This document shows positions 20,442 to 30,298 of a DNA stretch of 64,000 nucleotides, piece after piece. Each line of letters begins with the position of its first letter. The stretch's first letter is position 1. A model generated the notes under the pieces. That model was not told the DNA's origin and did no database searches. It saw only the letters and a program-made list of their open reading frames with translations. A program made the position numbers and the translations under genes. The stretch is from Microbacterium sp. NIBRBAC000506063 (GTDB lineage Bacteria; Actinomycetota; Actinomycetes; Actinomycetales; Microbacteriaceae), in contig NZ_CP072876.1 of NCBI RefSeq assembly GCF_017968845.1, positions 1,550,001 to 1,614,000 of the forward strand. The letters are read 5' to 3'.

Positions 20442-21481
20442 CTACAAGGCGGCCGCGACGAGCTCCAGGGTCTGCGCGCGACCCGGCGAGGCGTCGCGCG
20501 GCTCGGACTCGTAGGCGCCGGCGACCGGCGAGAGCATGACCTCGTCGACGCCGTACCGCGCCGCGAAGTCCCGCACCTGTGCCGCGACGTCCGCGCCGGT
20601 GCCGATGAACCAGCGCGCCCGGGCATCGGCCGTGAACTGCTCGAAGAGCGGATCGGATGCCGCGCCGCGCGCCTCCTCGACGGTCTCGAGCGCGGTCAGC
20701 GGCCTGTTCGTGCGCAGCCGCGCGAACATGCGCAGCTGCGGCAGCGCTCGCTCCTCGGCCTCTTCCGCGGTCGGGGCGGCGACCGCGTTGACGGTGAGGA
20801 AGGTGCGCGGTTCCGGGTGCTCCTCGCTCGCCTGGTAGCCGTCGCGGTAGAGGGCGAGCGCACGGTCGAGCCCCGAGCCGGAGAAATGGTTGGCGAAGAC
20901 ATAGGGGAGTCCGGCGGATGCCGCCAGCTGCGCCGAGTAGTCGCTCGACCCGAGCAGCCACACCTCGGGGAGCCGGTCGCCGCCGGCGTCGCGTGCACGG
21001 TGTACTCGCCGCCGCTCGTGAAGCGCAGGGCAGCGCCCTCGGGAGAGCTGAGCGCCGCGATGTCCTGCACATGCCTCGGGAACTGCTCCACGTCGCTCGT
21101 CGTCCCCGAGGTGCGCAGGAGCTGGGTGATGACCGGGTCGCTGCCGGGCGCGCGGCCCAACCCCAGGTCGATGCGTCCGGGCGCGAGAGCCTCCAGTGCG
21201 GCGAACTGCTCGGCGACGATGAGTGGGGCATGGTTCGGCAGCATCACACCGCCCGAGCCGAGGCGCATCCGCGCGGTGCGCGCGGCCGCCGCGGCGATGA
21301 GCACGGGCGGCGAGGTCGAGGCGACCGCGGGCATGTTGTGGTGCTCGGCGAACCAGTAGCGGCGGATGCCGAGAGCCTCGGCCCTCCGCACGAGATCGAG
21401 CGAGGCGGCGACCGCCTCGGAGCTGGTCTGACCGGTGCGCACGGGCACGAGGTCGAGGACGGAGAGGGCTGGCGCAGTCAT
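20442..21481 (-). CDS. Luciferase-like (LLM) flavin-dependent oxidoreductase
   Basis: Member of the bacterial luciferase-like superfamily, MsnO8 or 'alkane-monooxygenase-like' subgroup, 346 residues after repair. Landmarks: LSVLDLVPV at the N-terminus, YWFAEHHNMP near 43, GSGGVMLPNHAPLIVAEQFAALEAL near 80, and LGLGRAPGSDP near 105. These proteins use reduced FMN or F420 supplied by another enzyme; the substrate is unknown and many family members remain uncharacterised. The frame breaks at CC 20990-20991, between HATPAG and DRLPEVWLLG. Divergent from the LacI regulator at 21568. The neighbours give no firm clue to the job. Confidence 0.85.
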
Positions 21482-21521
21482 CTTCGGGTGCAACCCGGCA
21501 TCCGATCTCCCCATTCCCTCC

Positions 21522-21561
21522 CGCAAGTGATTGCGTTTTCCTGCAAGTTCTTGCGTAGACT
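21522..21561 (+). promoter_or_regulatory. Operators CGCAA..TTGCG in LacI promoter
   Basis: Two inverted repeats: CGCAAGTGATTGCG (21522-21535) and GCAAGTTCTTGC (21543-21554). The second sits just before a -10 TAGACT (21556-21561), whose start point would fall on GTG 21568, giving a leaderless message. TTGCG words recur in the promoter of the GH13 gene, so the LacI protein probably controls itself and that operon. Confidence 0.65.
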
Positions 21562-21567
21562 GTCGCC

Positions 21568-22575
21568 GTGTCCCAGCGTCTCGCCGAAGTGGCCCGCAAG
21601 GTCGGGGTCAGCGAAGCCACCGTCAGCCGTGTGCTCAACGACAAGCCCGGAGTGTCGGATGCGACGAGGCAGGCCGTGCTCACGGCCCTCGACGTCCTCG
21701 GCTACGAGCGGCCGACGAAGCTGCGCGGCGAGCGTGCGCGGCTGGTCGGGCTCGTGCTCCCGGAATTGACCAACCCGATCTTCCCGGCCTTCGCCGAGAT
21801 CATCGGCGGAGGGCTGACGCAGAACGGCTACACCCCGCTCCTGTGCGTGCAGAACGCGGGCGGCATCTCCGAGTCGGAGTATGTGGACCTCCTGCTGCAG
21901 CAGCAGGTCTCGGGGGTGATCTTCCTCGGCGGCAACTACAGTCAGGCCGACTCTCCGCACGAGCACTACGAGCGCCTGCGGCGGGTGAAGCTCCCGACCG
22001 TCTTCGTCAACGCACGGGTGGACAGGCTCGAGTTCGCGACCGTCTCCACCGACGACGTGCTCGCCGCGGAGCAGGCCGTGACGCACCTGCGCCAGCTGGG
22101 GCACCGGCGCATCGGCCTGCTGCTCGGGCCGAGCGATCACGTGCCCTCGGAACGCAAGCTCGACGGTGCGCGGCGGTGCCTCGCGCAGCTCGGCGACCCG
22201 CTGGAGGACGACCTCGTCGTGCGCGGGCTCTACACGATCGAGTCCGGGCAGGCCGGCGCGAAGCAGTTGATCGACGCCGGTGCCACGGCGATCGTCTGCG
22301 CCAGCGACCCCCTCGCCCTCGGGGCCATCCGGGCCGCCCGGCGGGCCGGCAAACGGGTCCCCGACGACGTGAGCATCGTGGGCTTCGACGACTCCTCGCT
22401 CATGAGCTGCACGGAGCCGCCCCTGACGACGGTCAGGCAGCCGATCGAGTCGATGGGGCGCACCGCGATCGACCTGCTCCTCGCCCAGATCCGCGGTGGC
22501 GGACGCTCGCACACGGAGCTGCTGTTCGAGCCCGAGCTCGTGCTGCGCGCCTCCACCGCCCCGCTCGCCTCCTGA
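21568..22575 (+). CDS. LacI-family regulator of alpha-glucoside operon
   Basis: LacI/GalR repressor of 335 residues, intact. HTH: RLAEVARKVGVSEATVSRVLNDKPGV at residues 4-29; hinge YERPTKLRGERARLVGLVLPEL; effector domain ends with VSIVGFDDSSLMSCTEPPLTTVRQP. GTG 21568 lies 7 bases after the -10 and has no RBS, consistent with a leaderless message. It is followed by the glucosidase and three transporter genes. TTGCG/CGCAA words occur both in its own promoter and before the glucosidase, resembling operators of maltose-type LacI regulators in actinobacteria. The inducer is probably maltose or another alpha-glucoside (inference). Confidence 0.88.
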   Translation: MSQRLAEVARKVGVSEATVSRVLNDKPGVSDATRQAVLTALDVLGYERPTKLRGERARLVGLVLPELTNPIFPAFAEIIGGGLTQNGYTPLLCVQNAGGISESEYVDLLLQQQVSGVIFLGGNYSQADSPHEHYERLRRVKLPTVFVNARVDRLEFATVSTDDVLAAEQAVTHLRQLGHRRIGLLLGPSDHVPSERKLDGARRCLAQLGDPLEDDLVVRGLYTIESGQAGAKQLIDAGATAIVCASDPLALGAIRAARRAGKRVPDDVSIVGFDDSSLMSCTEPPLTTVRQPIESMGRTAIDLLLAQIRGGGRSHTELLFEPELVLRASTAPLAS

Positions 22576-22648
22576 GGCGTCGCCGAACCGAGCGGAACCC
22601 CGGTGTCGGGTGGTGGCCGGATGCCGCGGATCGCTGCGGCCGAACCCG

Positions 22649-22711
22649 CTTGCGCATTCTTGCGTGATCTTGCGTAGATATGAAATTACAACTGTTTGTC
22701 TACTTCTTGCG
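22649..22711 (+). promoter_or_regulatory. CTTGCG array in the promoter of the GH13 operon
   Basis: CTTGCG occurs at 22649-22654, 22659-22664 and 22669-22674, exactly 10 bases apart and so on one face of the helix, and again at 22706-22711. TAGATA (22675-22680) could be a -10. The words match half-sites of the repeats at 21522-21554, pointing to the LacI regulator. Confidence 0.6.
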
Positions 22712-22768
22712 TTAATCCATCCGCGAAGCTACATTCGTCGTCGACACACTTCGACGATGAGGAGCACC

Positions 22769-24463
22769 GTGGACGCAGACGTCCAGACGCGCGAGGACGC
22801 GACCCGCACCCAGCCCGTTTCCGTGCCGACGATCGCGCCGGGCGCGCTCGAGGAGGATCCGCTGTGGTGGCGTCACGCCGTGATCTACCAGGTCTACGTG
22901 CGCAGCTTCGCCGACGGCAACGGCGACGGCACCGGCGACCTCGCCGGGGTGCGCGCCCGTCTCCCCTATCTGAAGTCCCTCGGCGTCGACGCCATCTGGT
23001 TCAACCCCTGGTACGCGAGTCCTCTCGCCGACGGCGGCTACGACGTCGCCGACTACCGCACGATCCATCCCTCCTTCGGCACCCTGGCCGAGGCGGAGAA
23101 GCTCATCTCCGAGGCGCTCGCGCTCGGCATCCGCACGATCATCGACATCGTCCCGAACCACGTCAGCGACCGGCATCCGTGGTTCCAGGAGGCTCTGGCA
23201 GCGGGGCCCGGCAGCCCCGAGCGCGAGCGGTTCTGGTTCCACCCCGGGAAGGGCGAGGGCGGCGAGGAGATCCCTACGCACTGGGTCTCCAGCTTCCAGG
23301 GCCAGACCTGGACGCGCACCGTCGACCCCGACGGCACGCCCGGGGAGTGGTATCTGCATCTGTTCACCCCGAGCAGCCCGACCTCAACTGGAACCACCCC
23401 GACGTGCGCCGGGAGCATGAGGACATCCTCCGCTTCTGGTTCGACCGCGGCGTCTCCGGCGTGCGCATCGACTCCGCGGCGCTCCCGGTGAAGGATCCGG
23501 CGCTCCCGGAGATCGCGGGGGAGCCCCGCGGCGGCGCCCACCCGCACATCGACCGCGACGAGCTGCACGACATCTATCGCTCGTGGCGTCGCGTGGCCGA
23601 CGAGTACGAGGGGACCTGCATCCTCGTCGGCGAGGTCTGGCTCGACGACGCCGAGCGCTTCGCCCGCTACCTGCGCTCGGACGAGATGCACACCGCGTTC
23701 AACTTCGACTTCATGACCCAGCCCTGGGACGCCGGCTGCATGCGCGCGTCGATCGAGCGCACGCTCGCCGAGCACGCCCCCGTCGGCGCGCCGGCGACCT
23801 GGGTGCTCTCGAACCACGATGTGACCCGGCCCGTCACCCGGTACGGGCGCGCCGACTCGGGCTTCGCCTTCGATCGCAAGCGCTTCGGCACCCCACCGAC
23901 CTGGAACGGGGCATGCGCCGCGCCCGGGCCGCCGCGCTCCTGGTCGCCGCCCTCCCCGGAGCCATGTACATCTACCAGGGTGACGAGTTGGGCCTCCCCG
24001 AGGTCGAGCTCCCCGCGAGGTCATCGAGGATCCGATGCACTTCCGCTCCGAGGGGGTCGACCCCGGCCGGGACGGATGCCGCGTCCCGCTGCCGTGGGCG
24101 GGCGCCTCGGCGCCGTACGGCTTCGGGACCGACCCGGAGCACGAGCCCTGGCTGCCGCAGCCGGCGGACTGGTCCTCGCTCACCGTCGAGGCCGAGGAGG
24201 CGGACCCGCAGTCGATGCTGCGCCTGTACCGCGATGCCCTCGCGATCCGGCGGACCCGCGACGACCTCGCCGGCGAGCGGCTGGAGTGGCTCGAGCTCGG
24301 CGCCGGTGTGCTCGCCTTCCGACGTGGCGAGCACACCGCATCCGTCACGAACTTCGGCCCCGTGCCGATCGCCCTCCCTGCGCACCGCGGGGAGGTCCTC
24401 TGCAGCGCACCGCTCGAGGACGGCGCGCTGCCGCCCGACACCACCGTCTGGCTCGAGATCTGA
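22769..24463 (+). CDS. GH13 alpha-glucosidase (oligo-1,4/1,6-glucosidase type)
   Basis: Cytosolic alpha-amylase-family enzyme releasing glucose from short alpha-glucosides, 565 residues after repair. WWRHAVIYQVYVRSFADGNGDG is typical of GH13 alpha-glucosidases. Catalytic residues are visible: nucleophile Asp in GVRIDSAALPVKDP, acid Glu in CILVGEVW, transition-state Asp in LSNHDVTR. GAMYIYQGDELGLPEVE follows. Breaks: CCCC 23367-23370, CCCC 23891-23894, CCCC 24011-24014. GTG 22769 has AGGAG 4 bases upstream; ATG 22757 is in frame but has no site. First gene of the operon with the sugar ABC genes and the obvious target of the upstream LacI protein. Confidence 0.9.
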
Positions 24464-24515
24464 GCCCGGCATCACCTCGACCCTGCATCACCCACACCCA
24501 CGAAAGGGAAAGACA

Positions 24516-25881
24516 ATGAAGTCACCAGGACGGATCCTGCTGGTCGGCGCCACGTCAGTGGCGTTGGTCGGCTCCATGGCGGCGTGCTCCGCCGGCGAGA
24601 GCGGTGAGCCCGAGTCCGGCAGAGTCGAGCTGCGCGTCGCCACCTTCCCGCCCGGCGCCGACGTCGCCGCCTATGAGGCCTTCGCCGCGCAGGAGAAGCA
24701 GTTCGAAGACGAGCATCCCGACATCGACATCATCGGCGTCGAGTACGAGTGGGAGGGGCCGACCTTCGCCGTGCAGCTGGCCGGCGGCAGCCTCCCCGAC
24801 GTCTTCACCGTGCCCTTCACCGACTCCAAGACGCTGCTCGAGAACGGTCAGCTCATGGACGTCACCGCCGAGATCAGGGAGCTCGGATATGAGGACGCCT
24901 TCAATCCGATCGTCCTCGAGGGCGTGACGGATGCCGCAGGAAACATCTTCGGCTTCCCCGTCAGGCCTACGGGATGGGACTGCACTACAACCGCGACCTG
25001 TTCGCACAGGCCGGCCTCGATCCGGATTCGCCGCCGACCACCTGGGACGAGGTGCGCCAGTACGCCCAGCAGATCTCGGAGCGGACCGGCAAGGCCGGGT
25101 ACGCGCAGATGGCGATCAACAACACCGGCGGCTGGCAGCTCACCGCGCAGTCCGTCGCTCGCGGCGGTCGCACCCAGGTCGACAACGTCGACGGCTCGGC
25201 GCAGTCCACGATCGACAACCCCGGCACGAGGGCGACGCTGGAGTTCCTGCATCAGCTGCGCTGGGTCGATGACTCCTTCGGCTCCAAGGTGGACCTCGAC
25301 TGGGGCACGATCAACCAGGAGTTCGCCGCGGGCAACATCGGCATGTACACATCCGGATCGGATGTCTACACCGCGCTCGTCCGCGACTTCGGTCTCGCTC
25401 CGGACGCCTACGGTCTGACGGTGGTCCCCACCGAGGGCGCCGACCCGGGCACGCTCGGCGGCGGGACATCGCGGTGATCAGCCCGACGATCGACGAGGCG
25501 ACCAAGGCCGCCGCCGTCGCCTGGATCGACTGGTACTACATGCGCAAGCTCCTCGACGAGGATGCGGCGGTGCTCGACGCCCGGACGCTCAGCGAGTCCG
25601 GCCAGGCCGTGGGCACCCCGGTGCTTCCGGTGCTCAGCCGTGAGCTCTACGAGGAGTCGCTGGTCTGGATCGAGCCGTACATCAACGTACCGCGCGATCA
25701 GATGGCGCCGTTCATCGACTCGATCTGGGACCAGACCCCGGTCGGCGAGCCGAAGAAGGCGACGCAGGAGATCTACGCCCTGCTCGACGACGTCGTGCAG
25801 ACCGTGCTCACCGATCGCAACGCCGACATCGACGCGCTCCTCGCGAAGGCCCAGGCCGACGCCCAGGGGATCCTCGACTGA
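24516..25881 (+). CDS. Sugar-binding lipoprotein of alpha-glucoside ABC transporter
   Basis: Family 1 extracellular binding protein (MalE/AglE type), 455 residues after repair. The signal peptide ends in a lipobox MAAC (SMAACSAGESG), so it should be anchored to the outer face of the membrane. The DEHPDIDI ... EWEGPTFAVQLAGGSLPDVF segment is typical of the family, as is FAAGNIGMYTSGSD. Breaks: CCCC 24956-24959 (FPRQAYGMGLHYN) and GGG 25463-25465 (LGGGDIAVISPTID). ATG 24516 follows GAAAGGGAA. Followed by a strong hairpin and two permeases. The alpha-glucoside ligand is inferred from the GH13 neighbour. Confidence 0.88.
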
Positions 25882-25889
25882 CCGGCATC

Positions 25890-25932
25890 GGAGGGGCGCT
25901 TCGCAGGGAGCCATGCGGCGAAGCGCCCCTCC
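25890..25932 (+). promoter_or_regulatory. Hairpin between binding-protein and permease genes
   Basis: Perfect 14-base arms GGAGGGGCGCTTCG (25890-25903) and complement (25919-25932) around a 15-base loop, without a T-tract. Its place right after the binding-protein gene parallels 2649-2680 and suggests transcript stabilisation or partial termination. Confidence 0.7.
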
Positions 25933-25954
25933 TCTCCACACAGCAAGGCAGGAC

Positions 25955-26921
25955 ATGACCATCACCTTCCCCGAGGTCGCCGCGGCGGCATCCGACCCTC
26001 CGCAGGACCCGCCGCCGCGGCGGCGTGCGCGGCGCACTCCCCTGACGTGGCTTCGCGGGGGAGGGCTCTCGAACCTCCTGTTCGTGCTGCCGATGCTGAT
26101 CGTCTTCTTCTTCTTCAGCTGGTCGCCGATCGTGCGGTCGGTGATCATGAGCCTGCAGAAGACGAACCTCATCGTCTGGGAGTGGGTGGGCCTGGACAAC
26201 TACATCGCGGTGCTCACCGACCCGCAGCTGGGTCAGGCCGTGATCAACACCCTGTACTTCGCGGTGCTGGCGCTCGTCTTCGGCTTCCCGCTTCCGCTGT
26301 TCATGGCCGTGCTCATGAGCGAGGTGCGCCGGGGAAGGGCCTCTACTCGGCGCTGGCGTATCTGCCGGTGGTCATCCCGCCGGTCGTCGCCGTGCTGCTG
26401 TGGAAGTTCTTCTACGATCCATCGGCGACGGGTGTGTTCAACACGATGCTGGGATGGGTCGGCATCCCGCCGCAGCCCTGGCTGTCCTCGGCCGTGCAGG
26501 CGATGCCCTCGCTCGTGCTGGAGGCGACCTGGGCGGCGGCGGGCGGCTCGATCATCATCTACCTCGCCGCGCTGCTCGCCGTGCCGCCGGAGCTGTACGA
26601 CGCCGCCGAGGTGGACGGCGCCGGGATCTGGCGCAAGGTCTGGCACGTCACGCTGCCGCAGCTGCGCGGCATCCTGTTCATCATGCTGATCCTGCAGATC
26701 ATCGCGACCGCGCAGGTCTTCCTCGAGCCGTTCCTGTTCACCGGGGAGGACCGGCGGGCGCGACGCGCACGATCCTGCTGTACATCTATGACAAGGCCTT
26801 CCGCAACAGCCTCGGCGGCGACTACGGGGAGGCGACGGCCGTGTCGGTGCTCCTGGCGATCGTGCTCGCCCTGCTGTCGTGGCTGTACTTCCGTCTGACG
26901 AACCGGTGGAGCACCTCATGA
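25955..26921 (+). CDS. Sugar ABC transporter permease, MalF type
   Basis: Integral membrane subunit of the alpha-glucoside importer, 322 residues after repair, with six hydrophobic segments beginning SNLLFVLPMLIVFFFF. The EAA loop is PPELYDAAEVDGAGIWRKVWHVTLPQL, the docking site for the ATPase. Breaks: GGGG 26331-26334 and GGGG 26743-26746. The proline- and arginine-rich N-terminus is usual for actinobacterial members. It overlaps the second permease by ATGA. No ATPase gene follows, so the pair probably uses a shared MsiK-type ATPase encoded elsewhere. Confidence 0.9.
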
Positions 26922-27806
26922 GCGCGCTGGATTCCGAACGCACCATCGTCTCCGCCTCGGAGCGACGGCGGCTGGGGGTCGGATCGGCTTCGGCCTCACC
27001 CACGCCTTCCTCCTGGCGACGCTCGTCTTCGTCGGGCTCGGACCGATCCTGTGGCTCATGAAGGCCGCGGTCACGCCGACGCAGGACACCCTGACGCAGC
27101 CCTTCGCACTGTGGCCGAACGGCATCGACTGGGCGAACCTGTCGCAGGCGTGGAACGACATCCACATCGACCAGTACTTCTTCAACACGATCGTCATCGC
27201 CGCCGGCGCCTGGCTGGCCCAGCTCTTCGTCGCGACCACGGCCGGCTACGCCCTGTCGGTGCTCCGACCGAGATACGCGCCGATCCTGAGCGCGCTCGTG
27301 CTCGCGACCCTGTTCATCCCCGGCATCGTGCTGCTGGTGCCGCTGTACCTGACCATCGTGAATCCGCCGTTCGGCATCGGCTCGCTGCTGAACAACTACC
27401 TCGCGGTGTGGCTGCCGATGGCGGCGAACGCCTTCAACATCCTGCTCGTCAAGAGGTTCTTCGACAATCTCCCCGAGAGGTGTTCGAGGCCGCCCGCACC
27501 GACGGCGCCGGCCCTTTCCGGCTGTTCTGGTCGATCGTCCTGCCGATGTCGAAGCCGATCCTCGGCGTCGTGTCGGTGTTCGCGATCATCGCCGCCTGGA
27601 AGGACTACCTCTGGCCGATGCTCGTGCTGCCGGATCCGGCCGTGCAGCCGCTGTCGGTGCGACTGCCCGCGGTGGCGAGCCAGACCGAGCTCGACGTCTT
27701 CCTGGCCGCCCTGGCGATCGCGACGCTCATCCCGATCGGGATGTTCCTCATCTTCCAGTCGGTCTTCCTGCGCTCGGCAGGGCTCGGCGGCGCGGTCAAG
27801 GGCTGA
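26918..27806 (+). CDS. Sugar ABC transporter permease, MalG type
   Basis: Second membrane subunit of the alpha-glucoside importer, 296 residues after repair. Six segments; typical MalG features are the helix HAFLLATLVFVGLGPILWLMKAA, the AGYALSVLRPRY turn, and the EAA loop EVFEAARTDGAGPFRLFWSIVLP. Breaks: GG 26981-26982 and CCCC 27471-27474. It is the last gene of the operon and converges on the GAP-family gene with a gap of only 6 bases. Confidence 0.9.
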
Positions 27807-27812
27807 GTGTCC

Positions 27813-28482
27813 TCAGAGGCTTCCGATGCCCTTGCCGACCACGACCGCGCCGAGGACGGCCAGCACGACGCACATGATGACGGCGTTCTCCCGGCTCAGC
27901 CAGACGCGGAGGGCGTCCAGTGCGGCCGCGAGCCGATCGGATGCCGCGAGGTATCCGAGCACGAGCACGAGCACGGTCGATCCGGCGAGCAGGGTGAAGA
28001 TCCCGACCGTCAGCGCGAGAGCTCCCGTGTCGAGCTCGCTCGATCCGATCGTGGCCCCGCGCTGGCGGCGAGCAGGAGGTTCTTCGGGTTGACCCCGCCC
28101 AGCAGGAGCCCGAGCCCGAGCGCGCCGCCGAAGCCCATGCCGTCGATCCTCTGCATCCACGGGGCAGGTGCGGATCCTCGCCTTCGCGCGGACGTCCGCG
28201 CCACTGCCGGAGGGCGAGGAGGAGCAGGCCTGCGCCGAGCAGGATCTGGATCGTGCCGAGGAGAGGGCGGGATGCGGCATCCGACTCTTCGGGGAGGAGA
28301 CCGGAGAGCAGACTGAAGAGCGTCGTGGCGGCGAGGATCCCCGCGAGCCAGCCCAGGAGGAACCCGACGCTCGTGACCCGCGCCCTCGGCGAGAGCAGCA
28401 TGAGGATCGCGGCGATGATCGGCACCGGGCTGATCGCGATGCCCAGGGCGAGCGGGATGGTCTGTCCGATCACCTCGTTCAT
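27813..28482 (-). CDS. GAP-family / LysE-like membrane protein
   Basis: Small integral membrane protein of 223 residues after repair, with about six hydrophobic segments (IGQTIPLALGIAISPVPIIAAILML; VGFLLGWLAGILAATTLF; ILLGAGLLLLAL; GGALGLGLLLGGVNPKNLLLAASAG; LTVGIFTLLAGSTVLVLVLGYLAA; IMCVVLAVLGAVVVGKGI). The arrangement, with PVP near the start and VNPKN in the middle, matches the actinobacterial GAP family (Sap/SfLAP), distantly related to LysE exporters. Its substrate is unknown; peptidoglycolipid or small-molecule export has been proposed for relatives. Breaks: CCCC 28055-28058 and GG 28172-28173. ATG 28482 overlaps the SulP stop by ATGA, so the two are co-transcribed. Confidence 0.78.
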
Positions 28483-30139
28483 GCGTCGTCCTCTCGCGGC
28501 CGTACGGCGGTGACGGCCTCGACGGCCGCGCGATTGGTCGGGTGCAGCGGCTCGTCGTCGAGGATCCCCAGCAGACGGAGCCGCTTCTGCACGGGAGGCG
28601 TCACACGGCTGAAGGCGAGGGAGACGCCGTGGTCCCGCAGCCAGTCCTTGAGTCCTTCGAACGACTCGGCGGCGGTCACATCGACATCGCTCACCGCCTC
28701 CAGGTCGAGCACCACGTGCCGCACGGCGTCCGGCCCCGGGCGGTGATCGCCTTCTTCACCGCTTCGACGAACACGTTGCCGTTCGCGAAGAACAGCGGGC
28801 CGACATCCGCACGACCACGACGCCCGGTGCCGTGACCGCTCCGCGCGGCGCCTCCTCCAGCAGAGAGGCCGCTGGGTCGTCGTTCGCGGCGAGCACGTCG
28901 ATCGCCGGGCTCGCCGCGCGCTTGGCGAGGTTGACGAGCGCGAGGACGAAGGCGACGAGGATGCCGGGGATCGATCCCACCAGGAGCGTCACGAGGAAGC
29001 AGATCGCGCCGACGGCGAATTCGAAGCGGTCGATCTTCCAGAGCCGCCCCAGCTCGGTGAACCCGAGCAGCGGGATGATCGCGACGGCGACGATCGCGCC
29101 GATCGCGGGAGAGGGGATGTCGGCGAGCAGGGCGGTGCCGAACAGGAGCAGGAGCAGGGTCCCACCGGCGAGGACGAGCGAGGGCAGCTGGGTGCGCGAG
29201 CCCGCCTGATCCATCGCCGCCGTGCGGCTGGTCGAGGAGCCGACGGCGAAGCTGCCCTGGAAGCCTGCGGCGACATTCGCCAGGCCGAAGGCGAACAGGT
29301 CGCGGTTCGGCCGGGTCGGATAGTGCCTCTTCTCCCCGTAAGAACGGGAGACGAGCAGGCCTTCGGCCGTCGTGACCATCGTCAGCGCGAGGGCGGAAGG
29401 GATCAGCAGCGCCCACGTCTGCCAGTCGAGCATCGGCCAGGTCAGAGAGGGCGGTCCCGCCGGAACCTCGCCCAGCACGGCCACGCCGCGCTGATCGAGC
29501 TGGGCGACCACGACGAAGACCGTGGCGGCGACGAGCACGACCAAGGCCCACGGCACTCGGGGCAGGAACCGCTTGCCCAGCAGCAGCACGGCGACCGCGA
29601 CGGCCGAGATGAGGATCGACCACGCGTGGGCGGTGCCCAGCCCCGACACCAGGTCGACGAGCTTCTGGGTGAACTCGCCGCCGGAGTCGATCGACACGCC
29701 GAGCATCTTCGCGATCTGGGAGACGAGGATGTCCAGCGCCAGGCCCCGACGAAGCCGACGAGGATCGGCTTCGACAGGAAGTTGGCGAGGAAGCCCAGTT
29801 TGAAGACCGCCAGCAGCATGAACATGACTCCGCAGATGATCGCCTGTGCGAGAGCGAGGGTCAGATAGTCCGCCGAGCCTGCGGCGGCCAAGCCGCCGAT
29901 GGAGGAAGCCACGAGAGCGGCCGCGGCGGCATCCGGCGATGCCACGACCTGTCGCGAGGAGACGACGAGGGCGTAGACGATCGTCGGCACCACGAGCGCG
30001 TACAGCCCGGCCGTCGGGGGAGCCCGGCGATCTGCGCGTAGCCGATGTTGAGCGGGATGGCGATGGCCAGCAGCGTGATGCCCGCGGTGAGCTCGGTGGC
30101 GAGGTTCTTCCGGGTCAGCCCGGCGAGGGGTCTCTGCAC
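28479..30139 (-). CDS. SulP-family anion transporter with STAS domain
   Basis: Multi-spanning carrier of the SulP (SLC26-like) family, 554 residues after repair, with a C-terminal STAS domain (RHVVLDLEAVSDVDVTAAESF, about 475-530). Family landmarks: AGITLLAIAIPLNIGYAQIAGLPPTAGLY at the N-terminus, FGLANVAAGFQGSFAVGSS and SRTAAMDQAGSRTQL in the middle. Bacterial members carry sulfate, bicarbonate or dicarboxylates; which one applies cannot be read here. Four breaks: CCCC 28734-28737, CC 28807-28808, CCCC 29744-29747, GGGGG 30016-30020. GTG 30139 has AAGGAG 6 bases upstream. Diverges from the NhaP antiporter gene, which could point to bicarbonate or pH homeostasis. Confidence 0.88.
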
Positions 30140-30298
30140 GCTGGTCTCCTTCCGGTCGGGCGGCAGTGCTCGGGTGGTTCGTCCTCGATACACAGCATGG
30201 GTCACCGGTGCTCGTCTGTCGATGGGGTCATCACCCGTCCAGGGTGACGTCGGGGGAGTCGGATGCCGTCTGCGCGACGCCGTCGGTATCGTGAGCGC

